Counted from the first letter of the stretch, positions 19,461 through 32,217 are shown. The stretch: 64,000 nt of DNA from Vibrio gallaecicus (GCF_024347495.1 NZ_AP025490.1:1488001-1552000), one strand, 5' to 3'. Notes: a model not told the origin generated them from the sequence alone. Translations and numbers: made by a program.

Positions 19461-20891
19461 ATGTTACCTAGTTTAAGAAAGCAAAGTGGGCATGCTGCAT
19501 TGCTGTTTGCTTTGATCATTCCAGGGGTATGGGGCTTATTTACATTAGCGATTGATGGTTCCCGCGCATTACAAAATAAAGCTCGTTTAGGAGATGCAGC
19601 AGAAGTATCAGCTTTGGCTCTTGCAGCTAGAAATAGTGAAAATGAACAAGAAAACAGAGCTCTTGCTACTTTGTATATTGATGCTTACTTAGAAGATAAA
19701 GAAAGCATTCAATCAATTAATATTGTTAGAACAGAATGTAAAGCGAGTTCTCAGACGGACTGTGACGGTGGAACTCGTTATAACGAATATGCCATTGATA
19801 TTGTGACAACACATAATTCTTGGTTACCGACAAACGGTGACTTGGTAGGATTTGGTGAAACTTATGATGTGAGCCATGACAGTATTGCACGTAAGTACCA
19901 AGGGGATAGCATAGACATTTCTTTTGTTGTCGATTATTCGGGTTCCATGAATGAGAATTGGAAAGGGAAAAAGAAATATAAAGCGGTACGAGAGATTGTT
20001 AATTCAGTATTAGATGAACTCGATAAATACCAAGACACAGCTTTAACGTTGAATCGTGTTTCTATCATTCCTTACTCTGAATATACCGACAAACTAGGGT
20101 CCGATGGCATTACTGAATGCAGAGATAGTCAGTTGTTACAGCAGTGCAGAAGCCAATGCTACAGCACTTATAGTCAGTGTTACTCCAGCTGTAATAGCTG
20201 GGATTGGAATTGTAGGAATAGATGCACTTCGACATATTACGATTGCGAAGACGATTGTTATGACCAATATGATAACCGTGGAACGATTGAATTTATTGAT
20301 GAATTACATTATGCCAATACTAATAGCAACACGGTTGATCCGACTGTAACTGTTAATAATATTTGGAATAATCAAGCTGATAATAGAGACATGGTTTGTA
20401 ATTTTGATAAGTACGACAATGATTCTTATCCATTTTTTAACTTGAGTTTCACCGATAACTTTACCTCTATAAAAAACAGCATGAAGAACTTTAGACCGGA
20501 TGGTTGGACAGGTTCCTATCAGGGAATCATCAAGTCTGCTCAGTTTTTCGGTGACTTGACGGATCCAAATCCTAGGCAATTAATGGTCATACTCTCTGAT
20601 GGGCTAGACAAAGTGGGGAATGGAACATTTAGATACGGGACCCCAACTGCAAGCTTGGTCAATGCTGGTATGTGTACTGAGATAAAAGCTGAGCTAAACA
20701 GTAGACAAACTAATTCAAACCGACCCGTTAACTTCCAAATGGCGTTTGTTGGTTTTGACTATACCGTTAGTGATAATCAAGCTTTAGCGAATTGCGTTGG
20801 TATCGAAAATGTTTATGACGCAGCAGATCCAGATGAATTACTCGATATCATTCTTAATTTAATTTCAGAAGAAATAGGGCACTTAAAGTAG
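19461..20891 (+). CDS. tadG: Tad pilus-associated von Willebrand A protein TadG
   Basis: The product has 476 residues. An N-terminal TadE/G-like anchor (SGHAALLFALIIPGVWGLFTLAID, about 7-30) leads into a periplasmic or surface region. A von Willebrand factor A domain starts near 150 with the metal-site motif DYSGS (D158 onward) and a later SDGLD. Inserted in that domain after C220 is a cysteine-rich stretch at 229-272 with strictly spaced Cx3C pairs (listed separately). TadG is needed for adherence in other tad systems and may sit at the envelope as an adhesin or anchor. Start codon follows tadF by one base. Confidence 0.9.
   Translation: MLPSLRKQSGHAALLFALIIPGVWGLFTLAIDGSRALQNKARLGDAAEVSALALAARNSENEQENRALATLYIDAYLEDKESIQSINIVRTECKASSQTDCDGGTRYNEYAIDIVTTHNSWLPTNGDLVGFGETYDVSHDSIARKYQGDSIDISFVVDYSGSMNENWKGKKKYKAVREIVNSVLDELDKYQDTALTLNRVSIIPYSEYTDKLGSDGITECRDSQLLQQCRSQCYSTYSQCYSSCNSWDWNCRNRCTSTYYDCEDDCYDQYDNRGTIEFIDELHYANTNSNTVDPTVTVNNIWNNQADNRDMVCNFDKYDNDSYPFFNLSFTDNFTSIKNSMKNFRPDGWTGSYQGIIKSAQFFGDLTDPNPRQLMVILSDGLDKVGNGTFRYGTPTASLVNAGMCTEIKAELNSRQTNSNRPVNFQMAFVGFDYTVSDNQALANCVGIENVYDAADPDELLDIILNLISEEIGHLK
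20145..20276 (+). repeat. Periodic cysteine insert in TadG (four 11-residue Cx3C units)
   Basis: Codons 229-272 of tadG encode cysteines at 229, 233, 240, 244, 251, 255, 262 and 266, that is C-x3-C-x6 repeated four times with an exact 11-residue period. The units read CRSQCYSTYSQ, CYSSCNSWDWN, CRNRCTSTYYD and CEDDCYDQYDN. A further cysteine (C220) precedes them. The segment is rich in Tyr, Ser, Arg and Asp. Confidence 0.95.
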
Positions 20892-20896
20892 GAAAT

Positions 20897-21520
20897 ATGA
20901 AAATGAAACGAACTCTTATCCTAATCACAGCTTTGGGTCTGGCAAATACAGCATTTGCTTCGACTTCTTCTGAACTTTTTAATTATTACTGCGCGAAGCC
21001 GTCACTGGATAAAGCGGTGAGTGTTGAAGCCGGTGAGGTGGTTACCGTTATCCCAAAAGCGGGAAGCATGAACCTAGTCGTGACCTATGAAAATGATGCT
21101 AACATTGAGCTTTCAGAGTTGATTGCTAATCAATTTAAAGTCGATAAAGATTGCTCTGAATTTCTTATCGCAAATGGACACCTTCAAAACGCCTCACAAG
21201 GGGATGTGCTAGCAAGGGTGTACTTTGATTTTGATAGTTCTACGTTGTCTAAACAATCAAAATACATACTAGATAAAATCATTCGAATTGCGCAGCACAC
21301 GGATAATGACTTTTTACTTGAAGGTCACACTGATGCAAGAGGAAGTGAAAATTATAATTTCACACTTGGTCTAAAGCGAGCACAAGCGGTTGGGACACTT
21401 TTAGATGAAAATGAAGTTAATACTTTGGCTTCTTCTCAAGGGGAAAGCAGCCCTGTAGCGAATAATACGACTCAGGCGGGCCAAGCTAAAAATAGACGAG
21501 TTGAGATTATTCTAAACTAA
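20897..21520 (+). CDS. OmpA-family protein at the end of the tad operon
   Basis: The product has 207 residues with a signal peptide (MKMKRTLILITALGLANTAFA). The C-terminal half (about 105-205) is an OmpA peptidoglycan-binding domain: VYFDFDSSTLSKQSKYIL, then LEGHTDARGSENYNFTLGLKRA and a final NRRVEII. It starts 5 bp after tadG and ends the operon; a hairpin follows. It probably fixes the pilus machine to the cell wall (inference from position). There is no eight-stranded barrel domain; the N-terminal 100 residues are unassigned. Confidence 0.88.
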   Translation: MKMKRTLILITALGLANTAFASTSSELFNYYCAKPSLDKAVSVEAGEVVTVIPKAGSMNLVVTYENDANIELSELIANQFKVDKDCSEFLIANGHLQNASQGDVLARVYFDFDSSTLSKQSKYILDKIIRIAQHTDNDFLLEGHTDARGSENYNFTLGLKRAQAVGTLLDENEVNTLASSQGESSPVANNTTQAGQAKNRRVEIILN

Positions 21521-21535
21521 GTGAATTATTATAGT

Positions 21536-21575
21536 AGAGAGAAAAATGACTGAATACTAAGATCATTTTCTCTCT
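21536..21575. terminator. Inverted repeat between the tad operon and the GST gene
   Basis: AGAGAGAAAAATGA (21536-21549) and TCATTTTCTCTCT (21563-21575) form a 13-bp stem with a 13-nt loop between converging transcripts. There is no clear T-run after the stem, so it may be a weak bidirectional terminator. Confidence 0.45.
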
Positions 21576-21609
21576 GTTAGTTCATCGAAAGTTACTTAAA
21601 AATAGAAAG

Positions 21610-22260
21610 TTACTTAAACAAAAACTCCTGCTGGCTTTCAACCCACTGCGGATATTGCTTCATTATTCTTGTATATAAAGCACTTTCATAATGGTTCTTC
21701 AACCAACGACCAACACCTGAATATTGAGACTGAACAAACCACTTCTTTTCAACTCTTGAAAACTGACTGACAAAAGGCATTAATGCGTAGTCAGCAAGGC
21801 AAGGCATCTCACCAAATAAATAGGCGTACTTTTTCAAGCGTTTTTCTAAGTCGGTGATGAGTTCTTCACATAGGTTTCTACGTTGCTCTAGGTCATCATT
21901 ATGGTATCTAGCGGATGCTCTATATTGTTCTAGAAGTGGAATGAAATGCGTATCGCTTTGACTGACTAATTCTATAATTTCGCTTGCTATTAAAGGCTCA
22001 TCCAAACGAAGTAAATTGTGCGGATCACTATTGGATAAAGCCCATAACATAATATCTAGGCTTTGCTCTATCACTTCTCCATTATCTAGAACGATCACAG
22101 GCACAGTGCCCTTTGGTGAGGCTTCTAATAACTCCTTGGGCTTATTGCGAGTAACAATATCTCTTAGCATTACGGATTGCTCTGCTAGCAGTAATCCCAT
22201 TCTTGCCCGCATCGCGTATGGGCAACGGCGTAATGAGTATAAAGTGGGTAGCGACATCAT
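21610..22260 (-). CDS. Glutathione S-transferase-like protein
   Basis: The product has 216 residues. A thioredoxin-fold N-domain (about 5-80) carries a CPYAMR motif at C13, as in glutaredoxin-2 and omega-type transferases where Cys forms a mixed disulfide with glutathione. The glutathione-contacting loop reads SPKGTVPVIVLDNGEVIEQSLDI. The C-terminal helical domain covers about 90-210. Substrate unknown. It is alone between the tad operon (convergent) and the U32 gene (divergent). Confidence 0.85.
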   Translation of the reverse strand: MMSLPTLYSLRRCPYAMRARMGLLLAEQSVMLRDIVTRNKPKELLEASPKGTVPVIVLDNGEVIEQSLDIMLWALSNSDPHNLLRLDEPLIASEIIELVSQSDTHFIPLLEQYRASARYHNDDLEQRRNLCEELITDLEKRLKKYAYLFGEMPCLADYALMPFVSQFSRVEKKWFVQSQYSGVGRWLKNHYESALYTRIMKQYPQWVESQQEFLFK

Positions 22261-22486
22261 TCCCTCTAGCGGTTTGGTTTATTAAAGTAAGTGGTAAAAC
22301 AGATCTGCGTTTTAGCATATCTAATTACGGATAAAATTATTCACTATATATTTAATTTCAAAGCCTATTTGCTAAATAATTAATGTGATTCAAGTCAATA
22401 AAAGCTAGATCTGTGGTAATGAATAGGTGATGTCGTTAGAATACGCGCTCAAAAAAATTATAAGTTAAGCAAGTGAGCGGTTTCAA

Positions 22487-24742
22487 ATGAGCAGAAAAAT
22501 TGAGTTATTAGCCCCTGGTGGCGATGTAGAAGCAATTAAAGCGGCCATCGTTGCGGGAGCAAACGCGGTTTATTGTGGTTTAGACACCTTCAACGCTCGT
22601 AACCGAGCATCCAACTTATCATTAGATGAATTGAACGGTGTAATTCGCCTTGCTCATGAATATGGTTGTGAAGTGTTTTTGACTCTGAATGTTGTACTTT
22701 TAGAGCATGAAATTAAGAGCATCAGCAAGTTGTTAAACCAACTGGTGAATACCAAACTGGACGGCATTATTGTTCAAGACTTGGGTTTATTTGATCTAGT
22801 TAAGAAGCACTTTCCATCACTAGATGTCCACGCTTCTACTCAGCTTACAACACACAATGAAGGTCAGATTAAGTTCTTGTCTAAAATTGGCGCTACTCGC
22901 GTTAACCTTTCTCGTGAGCTGAACCTACCTGAAATCAAAATGCTGACAGAAGTCGCACATGATCATGATGTACTAACGGAAGTGTTTGTACATGGTGCTT
23001 TGTGCATTGCTTTCTCGGGGCAGTGTTACTCAAGCTCTGTAAGTGTGGGTAATTCAGGAAACCGTGGTCGTTGTAGCCAAGCATGTCGCGATGAATATGA
23101 AATCACGAATGCTGGTAATAAGTTCCCGCTTAACTTAAAAGATAACTCTGCTTATTACGACTTACCGGAATTGGTTGACGCAAAAGTAGATTCTTTGAAA
23201 GTTGAAGGACGTATTAAAGGCGCGCACTACGTTTACACCGTGGTTGATACATGGCGTAAACAGATTGATAGCTTCGTTGAAAGCGGCCTATTGATCGAAG
23301 ATGATTCGAACCTACATAAAGTATTCAACCGAGATTTCACAAACTCTTTCCTTAAGGGCAACTTAACGAAAGATATGTTCATTGATAACCCTCGTGACAA
23401 CAGCGTCAATTATGCAGTTGATAAAGCTGCATCAGAAACTGATTCTATTTCAGTGGTTCAAATCCAAGAAGTGACTGACAACTTATACAGTTCTAAGAAC
23501 GAGCTTGGCGAAGAGATGCGTGAAAAAATTCAATATTTGGATATTCGCAAAACTTCACTAACGTTAGCCTTTACTGCAAAGCTTGGCCAGCCTTTTAAAG
23601 TGTCTGTTATTTCAGATAAAGAAACGTTTGAAGTGACATCGCCATCTATTCTTTCAGCTGCCGGTGAGAAAGCCATTACTACTGAGCTTTTAGAGAAACG
23701 CTTTAAGTCTGTGAAAAGTGCTATTCATAGCTTAGACAACTATGACTTTGAGCAGTTAGATGCGGGCTTAGCGATTCCACTAAAAGAAGTGACTGCGTTG
23801 AAAGAAGAAATTGATTTCATCTTAAATGGCTCAGTTAAAGTGATTAAGCACGTTGAAGTTCCAGCTTTGCCTAAATACCCTAAAGTAAATGACACTCCAA
23901 CGTTATCAATGCTTATTGCGGATGTTGAAGATTTACATTTATGTGATGTGACTGAAGCCGATATTTACTTCAAATTGCCAGAAAGCTTTAAGAAACGTTG
24001 TAATAAATACATCGATATCCTTGCTGAAAATCCTCGTTTGATTCCTTGGTTCCCAGCGGTATTGATCGGTAAAGATTACGATGAAGCGGTTCGTATTTTA
24101 GAAGAAATTAAACCGGCACGCATCGTCACGAACAACACTGGTATTGCTTATAAAGCTTACGAGATGGGAATTGAGTGGGTCGCAGGACCATTCATGAATA
24201 CGACCAATTCACATGCATTAGTGACGCTGAAAGAAGAGCTTAACTGTGCGGGTGCATTTATCTCAAATGAGATCAATAAAGGTCAAATTCGCCACATTAG
24301 CCGCCCAGAAAACTTCAAACTGTTTTACAGCATCTATCACCCAATCTTGATGATGACGAGCCGACAGTGTTTCTTCCAAAGAACGGTAGGTTGTAATAAA
24401 CCAAGTATCGAAGCTGGCTGTATGCTGAAATGTGAGAAAGCAACGACTATCACAAACGTGAAAGGCATTTCATTTGCGGTTGATAAGCAGAAAGGTGGTT
24501 ACCCAAGTATTTATAACCATGAGCAGTTCTTGAATCATGACGCCGTGTCAGACTTCTCAGGTTTATTCGATGAGTTCTTTATTGACCTGACTAACATTGG
24601 TGCAGGCTCAAAAGAAGTACAAGATAAAGTCGAGTTAATTAAGCATTTCGAAGGCTTAATTAATGGTGTTGAAGGTTCAGAGCAGAGCTTAGAAAGCATG
24701 GTTGAAGTTCGCACTAATGCTCAGTATGTACAAGGGTTGTAA
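22487..24742 (+). CDS. U32-family (peptidase-like) protein, RlhA-like
   Basis: The product has 751 residues. The N-terminal half matches the U32 family: ELLAPGGDVEAIKAAIVAGANAVYCG, and the signature region EVFVHGALCIAFSGQCYSSS followed by NRGRCSQACRDEY (about 166-205). Four more cysteines lie near 627-650 (RQCFF, VGCNK, EAGCMLKCEK). Characterised members in E. coli, RlhA and TrhP, are RNA hydroxylation factors rather than proteases; the ASN-containing N-terminus is closest in style to RlhA (hydroxylation of 23S rRNA C2501), but this protein is about 100 residues longer. Monocistronic, ended by the terminator at 24807. Confidence 0.8.
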   Translation: MSRKIELLAPGGDVEAIKAAIVAGANAVYCGLDTFNARNRASNLSLDELNGVIRLAHEYGCEVFLTLNVVLLEHEIKSISKLLNQLVNTKLDGIIVQDLGLFDLVKKHFPSLDVHASTQLTTHNEGQIKFLSKIGATRVNLSRELNLPEIKMLTEVAHDHDVLTEVFVHGALCIAFSGQCYSSSVSVGNSGNRGRCSQACRDEYEITNAGNKFPLNLKDNSAYYDLPELVDAKVDSLKVEGRIKGAHYVYTVVDTWRKQIDSFVESGLLIEDDSNLHKVFNRDFTNSFLKGNLTKDMFIDNPRDNSVNYAVDKAASETDSISVVQIQEVTDNLYSSKNELGEEMREKIQYLDIRKTSLTLAFTAKLGQPFKVSVISDKETFEVTSPSILSAAGEKAITTELLEKRFKSVKSAIHSLDNYDFEQLDAGLAIPLKEVTALKEEIDFILNGSVKVIKHVEVPALPKYPKVNDTPTLSMLIADVEDLHLCDVTEADIYFKLPESFKKRCNKYIDILAENPRLIPWFPAVLIGKDYDEAVRILEEIKPARIVTNNTGIAYKAYEMGIEWVAGPFMNTTNSHALVTLKEELNCAGAFISNEINKGQIRHISRPENFKLFYSIYHPILMMTSRQCFFQRTVGCNKPSIEAGCMLKCEKATTITNVKGISFAVDKQKGGYPSIYNHEQFLNHDAVSDFSGLFDEFFIDLTNIGAGSKEVQDKVELIKHFEGLINGVEGSEQSLESMVEVRTNAQYVQGL

Positions 24743-24806
24743 TGTCTTAAGGTTGAGTTTAGCTCGATATTAGAAAGCCACATACAAGTTGAATACTTAT
24801 ATAATT

Positions 24807-24839
24807 AAAGCACTGGATGTCCCCATTCAGTGCTTTTTT
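24807..24839. terminator. Bidirectional Rho-independent terminator
   Basis: AAAGCACTG and CAGTGCTTT pair around a 12-nt loop, followed by a T-run on the plus strand and TTTAATT on the minus strand. It serves the U32 gene and probably the convergent thioesterase gene. Confidence 0.85.
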
Positions 24840-24915
24840 ATGTTTTTGAAAGCCAGCCATTTTAAAACTATTCAAATATTGAGCTCAACGATTCACTTGT
24901 CTACTCAGCTTTCTT

Positions 24916-25353
24916 TTATTGAGTCACTAACCCGTTCATTTCTTGAATGGCACTGTGCAAGCGAATCGACAATAACGCTTTCTGGTTTGATGCAAAGTCA
25001 AACATCACGATAGTTGCATTCCCAACTGTGGTTACCTTTTGCTGTTTACTGCTGACAATGGTGTATTCCATTGTAAATCGATCATCCTGAACATCGGTGA
25101 TTTTTGATCCAATCAACAAAGTATCAGGATAGGTGACAGGTCGAAAATATTTACAGTAGGTATCCCCCAGAACAGGACCAATTTTGGTCACTGCCATTTC
25201 TTCCATTAGCTCGACGTGTTTAAAGAAGTCCAAGCGTGCTGTTTCGAAATACCGAAAATAAACGGCATTGTTGACGTGATTCAGAGCGTCCATTTCACCC
25301 CAAGCGACAGGGATTTCAGTAATCACAGGGTAGTCAGCTAACAGTGTATTCAT
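24916..25353 (-). CDS. Acyl-CoA thioesterase (hotdog fold, 4HBT/YbgC type)
   Basis: The product has 145 residues. The YbgC/4HBT pattern WGEMDALNHVNNAVYFRYFE places the catalytic Asp at D22 followed by the conserved HVNN. The size and lack of other domains fit a single hotdog thioesterase acting on acyl-CoA. Substrate is unknown and the neighbours (U32 gene, iron uptake genes) do not help. Not part of an operon. Confidence 0.88.
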   Translation of the reverse strand: MNTLLADYPVITEIPVAWGEMDALNHVNNAVYFRYFETARLDFFKHVELMEEMAVTKIGPVLGDTYCKYFRPVTYPDTLLIGSKITDVQDDRFTMEYTIVSSKQQKVTTVGNATIVMFDFASNQKALLSIRLHSAIQEMNGLVTQ

Positions 25354-25783
25354 AAAGATCCTTCTTAATTATTCGTTTATCCACTTTTGGGATAAATCCT
25401 CTCTGGAATAAAAACTCTACATCCTAGTTAACAAACGTGCAACATTCGTAAGTTGGATTTATGAACTTACGAGAAATATGTTTTCACATTCAACCGACAT
25501 CTAAATGAATTTTAAAAAGACAAGTAACTAATGAAATAGATCTCTGTTTTTCATTGAGCTGGTGGGCTTACTGGCTATAAAAGTGCATTGGTATATATAG
25601 GTGGAGCGGTTCGGATTTTGAGTGTTAATCTAAATGAATGTTATTTGTATTTAATGTATTGCAAGTGTATAAATGCGTCTCTGTTAATGGTTTTATTAAT
25701 TTCCTTACATTTTACCAATTGACGGTCGGTGAGTTGATTAATGGGTAAGTGGTTAAATAGGTAAGTGGCTTAAGGTTGAAGGT
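25354..25783. other. Intergenic region upstream of fhuC
   Basis: 430 bp with no credible gene. A possible promoter for fhuC reads TTGCAA, 17 bp, TGTTAA near 25660-25690. A stretch around 25632 (TGAATGTTATTTGTA) matches a Fur box at only 9 of 14 positions, so iron control is not shown here directly. The rest shows nothing I can name. Confidence 0.4.
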
Positions 25784-26559
25784 ATGCTAGAAGCAAAGGA
25801 ACTCGGTTTTAGGGTCGGAAATAAACAACTGTTGAATAACTTTAATGTGTCTTTTGAACCAGGGAAAATTTATGCGCTGGTTGGACATAATGGCTCTGGT
25901 AAATCCACTCTACTCAAGCTATTAGCTAAACAGCAAGATGCGACATCCGGAAATGTTTTGTTAGAAAGCAAGACAGTAGCTAAATGGTCAGATAAAGATT
26001 TCGCAAAAAACATTGCTTATTTACCCCAACACTTACCTGCAACCGACAGCCTTTCTGGTAAAGACTTAGTGAGTTTTGGTCGCTACCCTTGGCATGGCTT
26101 GTTAGGGCGTCTTTCAAGCCAAGATAAACAGTATGTTGAAGAGGCAATGGAGTTAACTGATACCGCTCAATATGCAGAACGCTTGGTTGATACTTTGTCT
26201 GGAGGGGAACGTCAAAGAGTATGGTTAGCCATGCTTTTAGCTCAGCGCACCAAATATCTATTACTGGATGAGCCGTTATCAGCATTGGATATAGGTCACC
26301 AAGTTGAAATGCTGACATTGATTAAAAAGCTGAGTGAGTCTCTAAACTTAGGTGTGATCATCGTTATCCATGATATCAACATGGCAGCTCGCTTTTGCGA
26401 CCATATTATCGCGCTGCACAGTGGTGAATTACTGATTGAAGGTATGGTGGATGACGTTTTCCAAGAGTCCGAATTACAGTCGATTTATGGTGTTCCAATG
26501 CACATTACTCAGCACTCTGCTGGTTATCCTGTGGCTATGCCGGGTGATTTGGAGCCTGC

Positions 26560-26563
<4 letters not shown>
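25784..26563 (+). CDS. fhuC: Iron-siderophore ABC transporter ATPase (FhuC-like)
   Basis: The product has 259 residues. Walker A is GHNGSGKS (34-41), the Q-loop YLPQHLP follows, the signature is LSGGERQRVWLAM, and Walker B is YLLLDEPLSALDIGHQ. This is the FhuC/FepC family pattern. The stop overlaps the ATG of the binding-protein gene (ATGA), and the permease next to it is an FhuB-type double-length protein, which supports the ferric hydroxamate assignment over BtuD or FepC. Confidence 0.88.
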
Positions 26564-29456
<2,893 letters not shown>

Positions 29457-29496
29457 TTAGCCTTAGATTTATCTCCGACTAAAAGCTCGGATAAAG

Positions 29497-29536
29497 AAGA
29501 TAAGGCGGCTCAAGTAGGTGGAGCCGCTATCTTTTT
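29497..29536 (+). terminator. Rho-independent terminator of fhuCDB
   Basis: AGATAAGGCGGCTC pairs with GAGCCGCTATCT (one bulge) around a 9-nt loop, followed by a T-run. It lies 40 bp after the fhuB stop, so the receptor gene downstream has its own promoter. Confidence 0.88.
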
Positions 29537-29833
29537 GTATTAATTTAATTAGATCGTACGCAAAACCGTGTTCGCTCTACAATCGTGTTAGCCACATATG
29601 CTGACAATAATAATGTGTGTCCTACGCGTCCAATTTGTGAGTATGCTCTGTCAGTTGCCGACATGCAGTTGATGGAATTCTCTTTATTATTAATGCATCT
29701 GACCATTTTTAACCTAGCTTATTAATCAATGAGTTAAGATGTCATTCATATGCAAAATGTTTTTATAAAATACATATCTAAAATGTTTCATTTTTGAAAT
29801 AAGATTGATACACTCCGCTAAATAATTAACACA

Positions 29834-29852
29834 AATGATATTTATTATCGTT
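29834..29852. promoter_or_regulatory. Fur box upstream of the TonB-dependent receptor
   Basis: TGATATTTATTATCG (29836-29850) matches the 7-1-7 Fur consensus TGATAATNATTATCA at 12 of 14 fixed positions. It sits within a wider inverted repeat, AACACAAA to TTTGTGTT (29828-29858). Iron-dependent repression of the receptor is the expected role. The remaining intergenic DNA from 29537 to 29833 shows no gene. Confidence 0.78.
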
Positions 29853-29897
29853 TGTGTTTTTGTTTCTTTTATATCGAGATTGTATTAAGGAAAGTAT

Positions 29898-32129
29898 ATG
29901 AATCGGCATTTTATGCGTACCCCAACGGCGTTCGCAGTTGCTTTAGCGGTATCGTCTGGGGTCTTAACGTCAGGGATGGTTCAAGCTGAAGAAGACGAAA
30001 CGGTTGTAGTGCTAGGGCATCAACTTGAAGATAGCTCAGTCGGTCCAGATTTTAGTTATGTTGGGTTAAGCAGCCGTACAGCAACAAAAACGGATGTGGC
30101 GATTGGAGAAACTCCACGTGCAATCTCTATTGTGACTCGAGAGCATATGGATGATCGTGCCTCGATAAGCATTGCCGATGCTTTGCAATATACGCCAAGT
30201 ATTCAAGCGAATTACTTTGGTGAAGACAACAAGCAAGATTGGTTTGTTATTCGCGGTTTTAAGCAAGCAAACAGTGGCTTATATCAAGATGGTACTCGTC
30301 TGTACTCTTCAGGTTTTTATAGCTGGCAAATAGACCCATTTGGTTTAGAGCGAGTAGAAATTTTACGTGGTCCCGGCTCTGCTCTTTACGGTCAAACACC
30401 TCCAGGTGGTGTTATAAATGTTGTCAGCAAACGACCACAGTTTGATGGTGGTTCAGGTCAATTTTCGGCTGAATTTGGTACAGACGATCGCAAGCAGCTC
30501 AGTTTAGATGTCAATTCAGAAGTGAGTGATAAAGTTGCATTCAGGCTGCAAGCTTTGACCCGTAAAAATGGTAGCCGTGTCGATGGTGTTGAAGCCGAAC
30601 GCATTTTTATTGCCCCTTCTTTGGCTTACAAATTCACCGACGATACTCAAATTACCCTGTTAACGAGTTACCAGAAAGACGATTCAGTTCCATACTTGCA
30701 GTTCCTACCTATGGAAGGAACCCTGACTTCAAACCCTAATGGCACAATCAGCGATAGCACAGCGCTAGGTAATACTGATTGGGAAACGTTTGAACGTGAA
30801 CAGTTATCCATTGGTTATGAGTTCGAGCATCACTTTAATGATCGCACTTATTTCATGCAAAACACTCGTTTTAGCCAAATGGATATCAATTTACGCCAAA
30901 TGTATTACTCGCAATATGTGGGTGACACAGCACTGGCTCCGTATGATCCAACTCGTACTTCTATTATTCGCCAAGCTTCTACGGAAGAAGGAACCTCAAA
31001 CGCATTCAATATTGATAACCGTTTGATTCATAATTTCAAAACGGGTGTAGTGGAACATACGTTATTAGCGGGTATCGATTATCAAAGTATAGATATCGAC
31101 AGCAAAGATTACGCCGCTGACCCTATCATAGGTGATGGAAATAGCATGCTGCCTATCCCTGGAGTGGGGAATGTTCCAAATCCTATCTTCAATGTATTTA
31201 ACCCGTCATACAGCAGTAATGTTGCCCTGTTGAACCCTGCAACTTTTGCCGAGTTGGATGAGTCAGATCGTCAGACAACGAAAACGAAAAATAATCAACT
31301 TGGTTTGTACTTACAAAACCAAATGATGATTGCTGATAAATGGGCTGTTCAATTGGGTGTTCGTTACGATGATTCACGTAACAAGACACATAACACTACG
31401 ACAGGCGCTAAAACCAAAGTCGATAATGAAGAGTGGACGACAAACTTTGGTGTGGCTTACTTAATGGACAGTGGCTTCACGCCTTATGCAAGTTATGCTC
31501 AGTCGTTCAATCCCATTATTCAGCTTGATAAAAATGGTGACCCTGCGAAACCAGAACGAGGTCAACAGTACGAAGTCGGTTTGAAATACCAGCCACGTAC
31601 TTTCAACGGTTATTTCAACATTGCAGCATTTGAAGTATCAAAAGAAAACTTAGCACGCCAAGTGGGTGGCCAATTGACTCAAATTGGTGAAGTTCGTAAC
31701 CGCGGGGTAGAGCTTGAAGCTGTGGCGAATGTCACTGAAGCCTTAACTCTGATTGGTAACGTATCGTTTATCGATTCGGAAATAACAGAAGATGCTAATA
31801 GCAATTACGTAGGCAATACGCCTTCTCAAATTGCTGACCAACTTGCTTCAGCTTGGGCGAACTACCGTTTCCTAAATGGTCCTTTAGACGGGTTAACTAT
31901 TGGTGCTGGCGCTCGTTATGTCGGTGACTCTTATGCAGATAATCTAGAAACCAATAAAGTGCCTTCTTATACTTTATTTGATGCCACCGTTAGCTACCGA
32001 ATCGAAGATTACAAATTCCAAGTGGCTGCGAAAAACCTAGCAGACAAAGAATACATCGCAACTTGCGATTACTACTGTTTCTACGGTGACCGCCGAAACG
32101 TTATCGCAAGTATCACGTATGACTGGTAA
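29898..32129 (+). CDS. TonB-dependent siderophore receptor, FhuA/FoxA type
   Basis: The product has 743 residues. The signal peptide ends near A30, followed by a TonB box (ETVVV, 34-38). A plug domain follows (about 65-180) with VEILRGPGSALYGQTPPGGVINVVSKRP, then a 22-strand barrel ending in an aromatic residue (ITYDW). The C-terminal motif TCDYYCFYGDRR is typical of ferrichrome and ferrioxamine receptors, which agrees with the fhuCDB genes immediately upstream. The exact siderophore cannot be read from sequence. It is monocistronic, with a Fur box and a strong terminator. Confidence 0.92.
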   Translation: MNRHFMRTPTAFAVALAVSSGVLTSGMVQAEEDETVVVLGHQLEDSSVGPDFSYVGLSSRTATKTDVAIGETPRAISIVTREHMDDRASISIADALQYTPSIQANYFGEDNKQDWFVIRGFKQANSGLYQDGTRLYSSGFYSWQIDPFGLERVEILRGPGSALYGQTPPGGVINVVSKRPQFDGGSGQFSAEFGTDDRKQLSLDVNSEVSDKVAFRLQALTRKNGSRVDGVEAERIFIAPSLAYKFTDDTQITLLTSYQKDDSVPYLQFLPMEGTLTSNPNGTISDSTALGNTDWETFEREQLSIGYEFEHHFNDRTYFMQNTRFSQMDINLRQMYYSQYVGDTALAPYDPTRTSIIRQASTEEGTSNAFNIDNRLIHNFKTGVVEHTLLAGIDYQSIDIDSKDYAADPIIGDGNSMLPIPGVGNVPNPIFNVFNPSYSSNVALLNPATFAELDESDRQTTKTKNNQLGLYLQNQMMIADKWAVQLGVRYDDSRNKTHNTTTGAKTKVDNEEWTTNFGVAYLMDSGFTPYASYAQSFNPIIQLDKNGDPAKPERGQQYEVGLKYQPRTFNGYFNIAAFEVSKENLARQVGGQLTQIGEVRNRGVELEAVANVTEALTLIGNVSFIDSEITEDANSNYVGNTPSQIADQLASAWANYRFLNGPLDGLTIGAGARYVGDSYADNLETNKVPSYTLFDATVSYRIEDYKFQVAAKNLADKEYIATCDYYCFYGDRRNVIASITYDW

Positions 32130-32180
32130 TCAGGCTTAGGTCTTCTGGATTAGAGATTTAGGTCTTGGAATCGAAACGAT

Positions 32181-32217
32181 AAACACTCTGCCAATTTGGC
32201 AGAGTGTTTTTGTTTTT
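32181..32217. terminator. Strong bidirectional Rho-independent terminator
   Basis: AAACACTCTGCC and GGCAGAGTGTTT form a perfect 12-bp stem around a 5-nt loop, with a T-rich tail. It separates the receptor gene from the convergent ABC exporter gene. Confidence 0.93.

Noticed and set aside
20104..20349. A separate small gene overlapping tadG in another frame
   Set aside because: It lies entirely within the cysteine-repeat part of tadG, has no ribosome-binding site and no recognisable motif.
25625..25650. A Fur box before fhuC
   Set aside because: The best stretch matches at only 9 of 14 positions, no better than expected in AT-rich DNA. The clear Fur box is before the receptor gene.
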